A DNA stretch of 64,000 bases from Peromyscus leucopus (Eukaryota > Chordata > Mammalia > Rodentia > Cricetidae), in contig NC_051068.1 in the NCBI RefSeq assembly GCF_004664715.2, positions 133,023,327-133,087,326 on the forward strand. The letters run 5' to 3'. Positions 1-10,597 of this stretch are shown piece by piece. Within the stretch, counting starts at the first letter, position 1; each line of letters begins with the position of its first letter. Made by a program: the position numbers and the translations under genes. The notes beneath the pieces are model-generated. The model did no database searches, was not told the origin of the DNA, and saw only the letters and a program-made list of their open reading frames with translations.

Positions 1-879
1 AAGTACTATCCTAATGCACATGTTTCTTGCCTTTCATTTTTAAGACATGCCAACATGTCCCACAAGACTCTATTAACAGATCTGGATAAGTCTGTTCCTG
101 CATTGCTCCAAGTATGTAAATCAGCATCCTAGAGGCCGGTGTGTTTGCATTGCCTTGCTCTGAGCACTTCAGTGGCTTGTGCAGTTGAAAAGCCCACCTA
201 GTTATGGGCATCAATAATGTTTCATGAAGCTTATGTATTTGTGTGTTTTGGATTTCATCGAAAGCAAACTTTTTTTTTGTCACAAGAATGGCACAGTGCT
301 TTCCGGCAGGTGTGAACCAACACACCAGTGAGAATCTTCCTGTGTGAAGAGACTCTGAATGCGCACACACACACCTCCTGGCCTTAACTACAGTTGGCTC
401 ACACTAAAGCTACTGAAAGCCAACCCTGATGCAAAACTCTCCTGATGTGAGCAGAAATGAGAAAAGCCTCTAGGACCTGGCGTGGGAGGAGACAGCAAGA
501 CTGCTTTGCTTTCAAAGATGGTATTTTCTTCCTCTGTTGAGTTTTCTGTGTGAGCTCACCTGGCTTGCCCTTCCTTCTCTAATGCCCACAGACTTCACTA
601 CCCCCTTTCCAGATGCCAGGACCTTTCCGTGTCAACTTCTGAGACATCCCCACTCATCTCTATGCTTCTCAGTCTCTTGTGGCAAGTTTCAAAGTTTACA
701 AATAGGTTCTTTCATGGAAACAAGCGTTGTAGGAAGTTTAATAAAGAAAGATCTGACAAACTACAATTATTAATAGGCTACAGGAAGCCAGCAGCATGTA
801 ATAATACCTGTTTACAACATGAAACAAAGGTAATTATAGTTTTATTAAACATCTGTAAGCTCTTTCTTAAACTGGTTTA
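1..879. other. Single-copy sequence with no recognised gene or repeat
   Basis: No SINE, LINE or LTR is recognisable here. Open frames of up to about 119 codons exist on both strands, but none has familiar protein composition or splice context. The segment may be the upstream part of the 3' UTR-like block that follows. It has no counterpart elsewhere in the window. Confidence 0.5.
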
Positions 880-2213
880 GCAATAAGAGTTTTATAAAGT
901 GTTTCAGCTAGGGATTTATTGTAGGTGTGTTAATGATCTAAATGTTCTTTATGGACCCCTTGGCAGTATTGAGGTTGTAAAATGGAGCTGTTTTGGTGAG
1001 GACAGGGTCTGCTTGTGGCAAATTGTTTTAGAATCTTGCTCTTCAAATAGAAAAGCCTTCTGTGGTACTGTTTATTTAAAAAACAAACTACTAGCTGATG
1101 AGTTAATGTTTCCTGGAGTTCAACACCCTGGTTCTTGAGCCCTGGCACCTTTGTGCCCAGACTGGAGCTTCTGGTTTCTTGACAGTATGTCATACTTTGT
1201 TTTTGATAGCAGTAGGCAGCTTCAAAAGATGGATTTGTTTGCATAAAAAAGTTTACATTTATTTATCCACTCTGAGCAGCAGTTTTGATATCAGGCCCTA
1301 CACAAAAGACCAAACACAATGAAAATGATTTCTAAATCACAGATTTATAAGCTCTATACCTCTGGCTGGAAACTTGTTAGACACCATCTTAAACCTTTTT
1401 CTTTGCATTTTTTATGTAAGTCTGTTATATGTGTTATAATCATTTGTTCTTTTTGGCTAATTGAACCTAAAAATGTAGCTGTAAATAAAATGTGCTCTGT
1501 ATTTTGTTTCCTGCTTGATGGGTTTCTGTAGGATTATGTCTGCTTTTTACTTAGGGAATTTTTGTGTAAATGATAGTCCTAAAAGTAGGGTAAGCTATGA
1601 TATTTTTTCAGTTATTGAATTTGTAATAACATTTCAATATAGATCTTATTTGCAAAGGCCACTTTAAAACTGGGGTACATGCATTAATTATAGTGATATG
1701 TACAATTTTTCTCTGATGCTATAATATAATATTGTCATAAAGATTTTGGAAGCCTCTCAAAATATGCTTAATAACTTATTTCCATAAAACTGAAGAGTTT
1801 TATTTATAAAATAAAAGACCAGATAATTTATAAACCAGTATACTAAGATGTATCAGTAATTAAAATACAATTGAGTTTCTTTGATTTTGGTTTCTGGTTG
1901 TGCTTTGTTTGAAGGGATAGTAAGTATCTTTTCAGAACTTTCAGTAAAATTTTGAAATGTTTGTAATCTTTGTATTGTGCCATTTTACAGTTTAATGCAA
2001 GTTCTAAGCAATAACCTGCATGTTCTACCTGGTCAGCATCCGTTGTCATGACAGTTTCCTTTAATATTAAGAATGACACAAATCAACATTGTATAACCCA
2101 CCCCTCTCCCAATGAACACCTTGGGATTTTCTTGTGTTAAAACACTACTATAACGTGGTGCAACACTTTGTATTTTGTGAAAAGAAAAATAAAGCCACAA
2201 TTATTTAGTGCAA
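880..2213 (+). other. Candidate distal 3' UTR of an unidentified plus-strand gene
   Basis: This AT-rich stretch contains no interspersed repeat. It carries a plus-strand AATAAA at 1484-1489 followed by TG-rich sequence, and a stronger one at 2188-2193 with a GT-rich element (tgtctggtgtatgc) about 30 bases downstream. The texture, including ATTTA-like and TTTGTA-rich stretches, is what mammalian 3' UTRs look like. No coding exon or stop codon that could belong to it is visible upstream in the window, and I do not recognise the gene. It could also be an unrelated AT-rich segment. Confidence 0.35.
2188..2193 (+). terminator. Polyadenylation signal AATAAA with downstream GT-rich element
   Basis: AATAAA lies 20-25 bases before a plausible cleavage site near 2212 (agtgcaaaagc), followed by ttgtctggtgtatg, which fits a GU-rich downstream element. 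This spacing is canonical for mammalian pre-mRNA 3' ends. No transcript evidence is available from sequence alone. Confidence 0.4.
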
Positions 2214-3106
2214 AAGCTTGTCTGGTGTATGCTTAAATAGTAGTGAGCGGATTGATGAGATTGCAACCTTCCAATCGCATAATCACCCCTAGCACCCACA
2301 TTCTGAAAGTGGGTTTTTACACCTCAAATTCCTTCCCTCCCTCCCGGATGAGATTCCAGCCTCAGAGAAAACCAGAAGTTGTAAACATTTTAGTTGGTGC
2401 TTATTAATGGGAGGATTGCAGTTATCCAATCAATAGGCTTTTGTAGAGTAAGTGACACTTGGCAGTTAGACTTTTGATCTCCTTTCTTTGCCTTTCAGAC
2501 CTCTCCTGTGTTCCAGTGTTTTTTGCCGAGTGTCTTGGCTGAGATTTCCTGCTTCTCAAATTGCAAGCAGTCTGAATCTTGCACCTGAGTCTGGAGCATT
2601 AGTAGTAGATCAGGAAGCTGAGCACTATTTGAAAAGACCACCGGAGCGGTTTTGTCTTGGGAGAGTATCATGAGTCATGCTTCTGAACATGCCTAAAATG
2701 TTGCATCAAGACTGTCATAGGAGCAGCTGAATTTCAAAATGAAAATAGCAGTTCCAGCTGTCAGTGGTGAGAGGCCACAGGTGCAGCTGCATGGATCAAA
2801 ACCCCTTGCAGCAAATGGAAAGGGGTCTCCCACCCCTTCGGCTGTCTCCGATGTGAGTCAGTTATTCTAGTGGCCAGTCTTTACCAAAGTCTGTTCACTG
2901 TCCCGCCTTCCTCTACATGGTCCCTAAGTATGCCCAGAGTAACCATGGTGTAACAGATTTGTCACTTTCCCCTATGCAGGTAACTGGTAATCTGCCACAC
3001 ATAACAAGGCTCATCATGGAAGGACTGTGCATGCTTGAGTGGCTGGTGGCCATTGCTATGGCACAGTATTCCCAAGTCCTTGCCCGTGGCAGGTAGCCCC
3101 TTCCCT
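2214..3106. other. Single-copy sequence, nothing recognised
   Basis: No repeat family or coding region is recognised. There is a short pyrimidine-rich patch near 2330-2345. If the upstream block is a 3' UTR, this is downstream intergenic DNA. Confidence 0.45.
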
Positions 3107-3276
3107 TTCCTTTATTTCTTTTCTTTTTTTTTTTTTTTTCTTTTTTTCTCTCTGTGTAGCCCTGGCTGTCATGGAACTCACTCTGTAGACCAGGCTGGCA
3201 TTCAACTCGCTGAGCTCTGCCTGCCTCTGCCTTCCGAGTTCTGGTTCTGGGGGCATGCACCAGTGCCACCTGGGCT
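3107..3276 (-). mobile_element. B1 SINE
   Basis: On the minus strand this reads as a 7SL-derived B1. It contains a degenerate promoter-proximal half, the 'agaccaggctgg' block near 3187 (plus-strand view) and a long T-rich tail at 3107-3151 marking its poly(A) end. It is clearly diverged from consensus, so it is an older copy. The apparent 126-aa and 90-aa frames over it are SINE translations. Confidence 0.85.
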
Positions 3277-4128
3277 GCCACTCCCCTTTTCATCTACCTC
3301 CAGCTAAATACCGTGGCCTCAGCTCTTCCCATCTCAGCACAGCCCTGATTGTGCCAGCAGAAATCGCCTAGGCTGTCAAAGGGGGCTCCTAGTGAGTAGT
3401 GCAAGGGAACATGGACAGTTGACATTTCTAGTGAGGGTAAAGGTCAGGGTTGAATGGGAATTTGGAAGAAAAAACACAAAAGGAAAAAGGAAATGACTTG
3501 AGAGAATAGGAAAACTTGAATGTAATGCATGTATTACTATTTAACAAAAATAAGATGAATAAAGTTCTTATGGTATTACAATATAAGAAATTCTGTAATT
3601 TTACTGTTAAAATGCAATAAGTATACCTATGTCCTACCTATGTAGGGCATGATCTTACCTGAGTTTTCAAGATCATTGATTCTAAGAGCGAATGTTTTCA
3701 GTATTCAAATACCCAAGAATTAAATTTCCTGGAAAGACCTGTGTTGCAGGCCAGCTTCCCATGGGAGGTTTTAGAAGAGGAAATGGACAGGGTTCACGCT
3801 GTGTTTTGGACAGATAGGATATATGGATGGATGCGGACCTTCCGGAAGGACTGAACTGGGGAGGTGTAAGGTGCCTGAGCTATGGTAGCCATGACTCACA
3901 GTCTGAGTTTTATCATCAGTAGCATGATGTTTGAAGCGTCTCCAACACTCCCTCCAACTCTCCCTGCTATTTAGGAAGTGCTTTCATTTGCAACAAGGCC
4001 ATTAGGAGGGAACAAGTGGAGCTTTGAGGGTGGCTTAGGGAATCCAACTTAAATGGCATCAGAGGGATGTCCTCGGTGTCAGATGCGTGAAGAACAGATG
4101 TAGGTTAAGTGCCAGACAAAAGGCTAGA
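3277..4128. other. Single-copy intergenic sequence
   Basis: No gene or repeat is recognised in this 0.85-kb stretch. It is moderately AT-rich between 3480 and 3720. An AATAAA occurs near 3557, but without other 3'-end features. Confidence 0.4.
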
Positions 4129-4142
4129 GAATTGTTTGTTAA

Positions 4143-4310
4143 GCCATCGGCGGTGGTGGTGCACGCCTTTAATCCCAGCACTCAGGAGGCAGAGGCAGGT
4201 GGATCTCTGTGAGTTCGAGGCCGGCCTGGTCTACAGAGCGAGATCCAGGAAAGGCGCAAAGCTACACAGAGAAACCCTGTCTCAAAAACAAAAACAAACA
4301 AACAAAAAGA
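4143..4310 (+). mobile_element. B1 SINE, young, with target-site duplication
   Basis: Near-consensus B1: 'ggtggtggtgcacgcctttaatcccagcac', the B-box-like 'gagttcgaggcc', the 'aggaaaggcgcaaagctac' right part, and a tail of caaaa repeats. Imperfect 15-bp direct repeats flank it (gaattgtttgttaag at about 4129 and gaattgttagttaag at about 4310). The 'gcgcaaagctac' variant is what I associate with cricetid rodents. Confidence 0.93.
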
Positions 4311-4945
4311 ATTGTTAGTTAAGTCTGGTGGGAGAGGGAGGGAGGGGACATTTAAAAAGTGCATTCATGAAATTCATGAATAAGGCTGTGGAACTGACTG
4401 GAGACAGGCGCCCTGAGCTACCTACTGAGCCACAGACTCCGGGGTGGGGGTGGGGGGCTGGGGCTCAGCAGGCTGGCAGCAGCTCTTTAGGGGACCCTGT
4501 GCCTCCGAGGAAAGGGATGAAGCCTGAGTCTGAGGCTTCAGGGATCTTGAGTATTTTCAGATCTCGGCCAGGCATTGACTCCATTTGCACACAGCGCTCT
4601 GAAGTCCTTTGCTGCGCTCACTCACGGCTCCCCACGGGGTCAGCCCTGTCCATCAAGTCTTGGCTCTTTAGAGAAGACTGGAGAGTCTTTCTCTGGTCCG
4701 ACTCCGGAGTTTTCAGCTAAAGGTCCCATAGACAGGGACAGCAGTGGATCAAGGAGACCCCAGCCTTGCTGTGATTGACTAAGTCCCAAGGTGTCCTGAG
4801 CAGACAGAGCCTTTGTGACCCCGGCAGGTTGTCACTTTGTGAGTTGTTTAGAGGTGAGACCACAGAAGGGCTTTATGTTTCCTCACGGGACACCACCAGT
4901 CTCCCTGAATCCATCGACTTAATCTTATCATCTACTTGTAAATTC
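4311..4945. other. Single-copy sequence with a G-rich patch
   Basis: No gene is recognised. Frames of 130 and 67 codons overlap here in two registers, without homology that I can see. The only structured feature is the G-run cluster at 4441-4463. Confidence 0.4.
4441..4463 (+). other. Possible G-quadruplex tract
   Basis: Four G-runs of 4, 5, 6 and 4 bases are separated by one- or two-base loops (gggg t ggggg t gggggg ct gggg). This satisfies the usual four-run G-quadruplex pattern. Any function is unknown. Confidence 0.5.
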
Positions 4946-4949
4946 TAGT

Positions 4950-4963
4950 GTGTGTGTGTGTGT

Positions 4964-5001
<38 letters not shown>
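4950..5001. repeat. (TG)n microsatellite followed by G-rich tract
   Basis: About 25 TG units with one TA interruption. A purine-rich stretch to about 5057 follows, with repeated gatggggtgga-like units that contain further G-runs. All Cys-Val and His-Thr frames over it are repeat translations. Confidence 0.95.
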
Positions 5002-5003
<2 letters not shown>

Positions 5004-5183
5004 GATGGGGTGGACGGTGGGTGAGATGGGGTGGAGGTGGGTGGGATGGGGGGGTCACTGCCTACCTGTTCCTGGCTCTCTGGCCTGCAGCCCCTTTCTC
5101 CCTTATTGTCTGTGTCCTCCTTCTCAATACCACGTATGAAAGGGTTTGGTTCCCTTTTCCCTCCTAAAAAATAAAACAAATAT

Positions 5184-5288
5184 GTTTATGGAACTGGCAG
5201 GTGGTTCAGTGGGTAAAGGCCCTCGCCACCAAGCTTGACAACCTGAGTTCTATCTCCAGGACTCACATGGTGGAAGGAGCCATCCTCT
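5184..5288 (+). mobile_element. B3-like SINE, first part, interrupted by an LTR
   Basis: The sequence has the typical B2/B3 left body: 'ggtggttcagtgggtaaaggc', 'caagcttgacaacctgagttc', 'actcacatggtggaagga'. It stops at the LTR boundary and resumes at about 5698 with 'tggcctctaactgccac' and an AATA-rich tail. The SINE was therefore already in place when the LTR inserted. Confidence 0.75.
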
Positions 5289-5690
5289 GGACTGGCTGTT
5301 TGTGTGTCAACTTGACACAAGCTAGAGTCATCAGAGAGGAAGGAGCCTCAGTTGAGGAAATGCCTCCATGAGATCCAGCTGTAAGGCATTTTCTCAATTA
5401 GTGATCAATAGGGGAGGGCCCAGCCCATGGTGGGTGGAGCCATCCCTGGGCTGCTGGTCCTGGGTTCTATAAGAAAGCAGGCTGAGCAAGCCATGGGAAA
5501 CAAGCCAGTAAGCATCCTCCTCCATGGCCTCTGCATCAGCTCCTGCCTCCAGGATCCTGCCCTGTTTGAGTTCCTGTGCTGACTTCCTTTAGAGGTGAAC
5601 AGTGATGGAGAAGTGTAAGCCAAAGAAACCCTTTCCTCTCCAGCTTGCTATGGTCCTGGTGTGCCATCACAGCAATGGGAACCCCAAGAC
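5289..5690 (+). mobile_element. LTR of ERVL-MaLR type (ORR1/MT-like) inside a B3 SINE
   Basis: This is a familiar rodent interspersed repeat, beginning 'ctgtttgtgtgtcaacttgac' and including 'gggttctataagaaagcaggc' (TATA-like) and 'aagtgtaagccaaagaaaccc' (position of the usual AATAAA). The 8-mer catcctct lies on both sides (5281-5288 and 5690-5697), which fits a target-site duplication. The exact subfamily is my inference. Confidence 0.7.
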
Positions 5691-5770
5691 ATCCTCTTAG
5701 ATGGCCTCTAACTGCCACAGCTTGCCATGGTACACATGTCCCCTCCCAGTAGATAAATAGAATAATTATA
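5691..5770 (+). mobile_element. B3-like SINE, remaining 3' part
   Basis: Continuation of the SINE split by the LTR: 'ctaactgccacagcttgcc', 'gtacacatgtcccctccc', then 'agataaatagaataatt' as the tail. With the first part it makes one B3 of ordinary length. Confidence 0.65.
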
Positions 5771-6307
5771 TGTATATTATACGCATAAACATATGTTCAG
5801 ATGGAAACATTAGGAACCGCTCATCTGTCTTGACATTTGTGGAGGACTTGCTAGTTGTCAAGTTAGTCACTAGAACGACTAGATTAGTCCATCATCCCTT
5901 GGGCGGCACCCCTTGGGTGGGAGCACAGGCTGAGGTTCCGTGTGGAATAGCAGATGGAAAGCCTCCTCACCTGGGGGTCTAGATACCGATGTTCCATTCG
6001 GCCTCTCCGATAGATAGGTGACCTGTAGACAGGCGATTTCACCTTGCTGGGGTTTCCCTTTTCATCTGGATATTGGGAATTTGAACCGTTCACTTTCTCT
6101 TTCAAAGTCCACAGTCCACTCGTTCTAGTAAGTAGAATCAAGGTGAGGTATTGCTCAAGGCGCAGCAGGCTGTAAGTAGGAATTCCATCAGAGAGAGATT
6201 TTACAATACTCTTTTTACTTGTGTAAGCTTTTGGAGTTAGCCTAAATTCTAATTTTTTTCAAAAACTGTGTGTGTGCGCGCGCGTGTGAACAAGGAGGAC
6301 AATTTCA
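5771..6307. other. Unrecognised intergenic sequence with short (TG)(CG) patch
   Basis: No gene is recognised. A short alternating purine-pyrimidine run lies at about 6268-6289 (tgtgtgtgcgcgcgcgtgtg). Confidence 0.4.
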
Positions 6308-6551
6308 CATGCTGGGCACTGCCTTCCACCATATTGATGACAGAGTGTCTCCCTTGCTGCTGACTGTGGAAGGTCCGCAGGTGCTTGAGTGTCCAGGGAT
6401 TCTCCTGTCTGCCTCTACTCTTGGGGTAGGAACACTGGGATTATAACACCTGCTACTACGTTTGCCTTCACAAGGGCTCTCGGGATTTGAACTGTGGGCC
6501 TCATGCTTGTTCGGCAAGCCTTTACTCACTGAGCCCTAATCCCTCCCACCC
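6308..6551 (-). mobile_element. B4 SINE (B1/ID fusion type)
   Basis: The plus strand shows the reverse complement of B4: a degraded B1-like half ('gggattctcctgtctgcctc', 'actgggattataacacc') followed by an ID-like end ('gggatttgaactgtgggcc', 'ttgttcggcaagcc', 'actgagccctaatccctcc'). It is old and diverged. Confidence 0.75.
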
Positions 6552-7004
6552 TAAATTATGATTTTGATTGAGGCTTTATGGCTCTGAGTGAGGCTACTTG
6601 TTTATGATTCTATGTCCATCCCTTGCAAGAAGAGAAGGTATGACTTGGCAATTGATGAACCCAGCCAAAAAGGCTAAGTGCTTCAACATTCTTAGGAGAA
6701 ACATAAAGTTTTAATGATGTTGATCTTAAAAATATTAATCTTAGCATTAACCTTTGGAAAATATAAACATCTTTATCATGTTATCCAAATACAGAGCCTG
6801 TTTTCCTTGTTTACATAGAAAAATATCATCAAGATGAAAACTGGATGACTAATAAGAATATAAATAGTAAGTTATTTATTCTTCTCTCATTAAAACAGTC
6901 TGAAGCCTCTGTTATTATGAAAGGCCGATCCATCACTAATGGGTCAGTTGCCTTGGTTGACCCAGTATTGGATAATCAGGACTGTTGATAAGACTTTCTT
7001 GTTC
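6552..7004. other. AT-rich intergenic sequence before the repeat block
   Basis: No gene or repeat is recognised. The stretch is AT-rich with several AATATTAAT-like runs. It sits just outside the visible part of the inverted repeat. Confidence 0.4.
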
Positions 7005-7008
7005 TTTT

Positions 7009-7068
<60 letters not shown>

Positions 7069-7530
7069 GGAGGGAGAGAGGGAGAAGGAAAGAGAGAGAC
7101 AGAGAGAGACAGAGATACACACAGACACAGAGTGAAAGAGACACAGAGAGAGAGACAGGCAAAGAGAGAGACAGACACAACAGACAGACACACACAGAGA
7201 AAAACAGACACGCACAGAGAGACAGATACACACACACAGACATGCAGACAGAGAGAGAGACAAGCAGACAGAGAGAGTAGGACAGGCAGACAGAGAGAAA
7301 CACAGACACAGAGCAAGAGAGAGACACAGACACAGAGACACAGACAGACACAGAGACACAGACAGACATAGAGACACAGATAGACATAAAGACACAGACA
7401 GACACAGAGAGACAGGCAGACAGAGAGAGGGAGACACACACAGAGAGGCAGTCACTCAGACACAGAGAGAGAGACAGACAGACAGAGAGACAGACAGAGA
7501 CAGAGACACAGAGAGAGACAGACAGACACA
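7005..7530. repeat. (TG)n tract followed by (GA)n/(CAGA)n purine-rich minisatellite
   Basis: About 24 TG units (7011-7058) run directly into roughly 470 bases made of gaga, cacaga, cagacaga and gagacaca units, almost free of T on the plus strand. The 160-200 aa minus-strand frames over it (Ser, Leu, Cys, Val only) are translations of this repeat in three phases, not proteins. The right arm reaches the start of the same block at 63950-64000. Confidence 0.95.
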
Positions 7531-7842
7531 TGCACACACACAGAGATTCTATCTGTTCAATGCTGGAATTGTTTGGTGGACTTTGTAGAGAGTCAAAGCT
7601 GGGACGAATTGGTTGGGGGAATTATGTCAGAGTTAATTGTTGCTTACAGCAGACTGGTACACTTGTTTTTTGCAATACCATTTGTCTGATTGGTGATGAA
7701 GTTATCTGTAGTACATACCTCATACAATCAGTAGATAGACTGTCTAGCAGACATTTTAATATGAAGGAAAGTAACAAGAGGAATATATCTGTATTCTTTT
7801 AGAAAAGTAAGAGTATTACTGTACTGAGTGCAAACGGGCTGG
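7531..7842. other. Unrecognised sequence, outer part of left arm
   Basis: No gene or repeat is recognised. It is copied in reverse at 63655-63950 with only a few substitutions. Confidence 0.5.
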
Positions 7843-8009
7843 GCTGATGGCTAGCAAGCTCCTGGAATCCTCCGATCTCTTCTTCCCCAGTGATGGAATC
7901 ACAGGCACATGTCACCAAGCCCAGTCTTCTACATGGGTGCTGGGATGAAACTCGGGGCCTATGTGTGTGCAACAAGAACTTCAATGACTGAGTTATTGCC
8001 CCAGTCCTA
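7843..8009 (-). mobile_element. B4 SINE
   Basis: The reverse complement shows the B1-derived part ('gctcctggaatcctccgatc', 'ggaatcacaggcacatgtc') and the ID-like terminus ('gggtgctgggatgaaactc', 'caatgactgagttattgcccc'). The copy in the other arm is at about 63483-63650 on the plus strand. Confidence 0.75.
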
Positions 8010-8215
8010 GCATAGGGTTGTATTGAGTAAACCAGTAAATCAAAAATATGTATTCGCTATAGACGTACAGTGAGCTGTGTTTTAGGTTTTAGAGACACAT
8101 CAGCAAAGGAGACAGAGAAGGCTCTGTTTCCTAGGGACTCCATTCTAGTAAACACAAGGTCGGTAAAGAAGTCTGAAAACCAGAAATAAATCAGGTGGTT
8201 TCAGATAGGAGTAGG

Positions 8216-8755
8216 TGTAGCAGGCTTTCTTTTAGGCCACCAGCCAGCTCCCAAATCATGACATGGAGACTTCTTATTAATTATGAATGCTCACCCTTAT
8301 CGTATGCTTGTTCCACTAGCTCTTAAAATTTAAATTAACCCGTTTCTCTTCACCTATGTTTTGCCTCAGCACTTTTTCCTTTCCTTTCCTTCTGTATGTC
8401 CTGTCCTATTCCATGTGTGTCTGGCTGGCAGCTGCCTGGCTGGCCAGCCTGGACATCTCTCTCTCTTTCTTTCTCATTCCTTCCTTTCTTCTCTCTCTCC
8501 TCCCCAGCCTAGACTCCTCCTCCTACTTATTCTCTCTGCCCATCAGTGCCACCTGTCCCTCCACTGCCTAGCTATTGGCCATTCAGCTTTTTATTAGTCC
8601 AATCAGGTGCCTTAGGCAGGCAAGGTGAAACAGCAACACATCTTTACTTGAACAAATTCAGCATAAACAAATGCAACCCATTTTTGCCTAGTAAACAAAT
8701 GCAGCATAAACAAATGTAACACACCTTTACCCAGTTAAAATAATATTCCACAACA
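8216..8755. mobile_element. Solo LTR, 540 bp, with 6-bp target-site duplication
   Basis: The element begins TGTAGCAGG and ends CCACAACA, so it has TG...CA termini. It is flanked by agtagg on both sides (8210-8215 and 8756-8761). Six-base duplications are typical of class II (ERVK) elements. It shares the tgtagcagg terminus with the LTR at 33492 and the 'ctattggccattcagctttttatta' block with the LTR fragment at 12396. No internal retroviral genes are present, so it is a recombined solo LTR. Orientation is ambiguous: AATAAA-like signals exist on the minus strand. Confidence 0.8.
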
Positions 8756-8761
8756 AGTAGG

Positions 8762-9646
8762 TGCTGTGGGGAAAAAAAAAAAAAGAAGGTAGAGATGGGG
8801 GGACATTAGAAAGGGAACTTTATGGAGGTGATATTTGCCTTAAGACCAAGGGGGAGCAAGTAGAGAATCCCTGAGCTGGGGACACGTGGGTGTTTGTTCA
8901 GTGGCAGGGAGGCTGGAGTACAGTAAATGGGAAGAATGAGAGAGACAGATGTGGCAGGACAGCTGCCGGCTCATGCTGCCGCTGTTCTGCCACTGAAGGC
9001 TGTTTGCCTTCTCAACATCCTTGGGTAAGTGTTCCAGGATCCAGGCAGTTCAAGCAAGAAATATGTGACCTTAAATCTAGGCTCTCTCTCAACCTTTTAT
9101 TATTCCTGGCCACAAGTGATATACTTCATGAGTGACCCAGCACATAAACACATACACACAAGCAAAAATTCCACGGCACGGTACACTGACTGTGAGGGGT
9201 ACACCCTGAGGTTTTGTAACCCCTCTCACTGTAGAAGAAGAAAGGCTGGTTGTCACCCTCTAAACTGATCCCATAATTCATCCCTGAGTTGCAGTTCACA
9301 CTATAAAATGTTGGTTCAGACTAAAGTGCCAGGAATAGAGATGGAGGGAAATGGAGAGATGCGGGGTGGCTTGTGGAGGGGGACCGCTTGTGGGGCGGGT
9401 GAGGGGAAAGCCAGATAAATGATGGTTTCTGTGATTGCAGCTTGAACAAATGGGAAGACAGTGCTCCCACATCCTAAGAAAATGAAGCCTGAGGAAGGAG
9501 CTGGTGTGAAGGGGCAGTGGAGGGAGATGTTAACCCTCTCGATATTTAAAGATTCTGACTAAAATAAGTCTGTGTGCTTAGATGTGTGATGCTCATTATT
9601 AAATTACAAACCAATTACAAAATATATGTGTGTGTGTGTGGGGGGG
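8762..9646. other. Unrecognised sequence in left arm
   Basis: No SINE, LINE, LTR or gene is recognised over about 0.9 kb. The reverse copy is at about 61850-62730. A poly(A) run at 8770-8784 in the left arm is replaced by a tttg-repeat tract (reverse of caaa) in the right arm. Confidence 0.4.
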
Positions 9647-9895
9647 GAGCTGGAGGGATGGATTAGTTTTTAAGAGGATATATGGCCTAAGACAGTTTGG
9701 TTCCCAGAATTCATGTCAGGTACTTCACAACAGGCTGTAACTCCAGATTCAGAAGGTCCAGCTCCTCCCTCAGCTTCTGAGGGAACTGTCCATATCTACG
9801 CACACTCATGCATGTACACACACATGTGCACACACACACACGCTCACATACACATGAACTCACACACGAACACACACATGCATACACACAATTTT
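9647..9895 (+). mobile_element. Diverged B2/B3-family SINE with CA-rich tail
   Basis: Recognisable fragments include 'gagctggagggatggatta', 'ggttcccagaattcatgtc' and 'ctgtaactccagattcag', ending in a degenerate CA-rich tail. The strong divergence suggests an old copy. Confidence 0.6.
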
Positions 9896-9961
9896 TTTTT
9901 AAGTCTAAAAGAAATTTATGTGGACTCTAAAACTACTTTTTTTTTTTTTTAATGACCAAGT

Positions 9962-10163
9962 ATCAAAGGGTTTTGTGTAGCCTCAGTTGGCCTGGAATTC
10001 ACTATGTAGCCGAAGATGACCACGAATTCCTGATTCTCCTGCTGTCATCTGCAGAATGCTAGCATCATAGCTCTGTCTAGTTCATGTAGTCCTAGGATAA
10101 AATGCAGGCCTTTCTCATGCTAGGCAAGTACTCTACAAACTGGGCTACATCCTCAGACCTAAA
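9962..10163 (-). mobile_element. B4-like SINE, diverged
   Basis: The reverse complement carries B1-like 'agcctcagttggcctggaattcactatgtagc' similarity and an ID-like end ('atgctaggcaagtactctac', 'actgggctacatcctcagacc'). The right-arm copy is at about 61310-61510. Confidence 0.65.
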
Positions 10164-10179
10164 ACAACTTAAAGTGTTT

Positions 10180-10181
<2 letters not shown>

Positions 10182-10233
<52 letters not shown>

Positions 10234-10272
10234 AAGAGAACTAGAGAGAGAGGAGAGAGAGAGAGAGAGCAT

Positions 10273-10349
<77 letters not shown>
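10182..10349. repeat. Double (TG)n tract separated by (GA)n
   Basis: Two (TG)n blocks (about 10182-10224 and 10273-10347) each end in a taagagaga purine run. This looks like an internal duplication of a TG-GA microsatellite unit. The right arm has the same structure at 61120-61300 with different repeat numbers. Confidence 0.95.
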
Positions 10350-10357
<8 letters not shown>

Positions 10358-10382
10358 ACTAGAGAGAGGAGAGGGAAAGAAC

Positions 10383-10464
10383 ATGATGTGTGTGGACATC
10401 AAACTCAGGTCATCAGACTTTCACAGCAAGCAGTCTTCCCCACTGAACCATCTCATCAACCCAA
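10383..10464 (-). mobile_element. B3-type SINE fragment
   Basis: Reverse complement of the tRNA-like head of a B3: 'gacatcaaactcaggtcatc', 'acagcaagcagtcttcccc', 'actgaaccatctcatcaaccc'. The body is replaced by the TG/GA microsatellite upstream, which probably grew from the SINE tail. Confidence 0.65.
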
Positions 10465-10597
10465 GAAACTACTTTTTAAAACTTACTTTAATTTTAATCA
10501 CAGAAATAAAACTGCTTGCTAAAAATCAAACAGAAAGAAAAGTGACCCATTATTCAGTTACACAAACATGCTATTTAGGATTGGAATTATATAAGCA

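Noticed and set aside
6936..7537. Overlapping minus-strand frames of 159-197 codons
   Set aside because: They are three-phase translations of (GA)n/(CAGA)n/(TG)n repeats (Ser, Leu, Cys, Val only), not genes.
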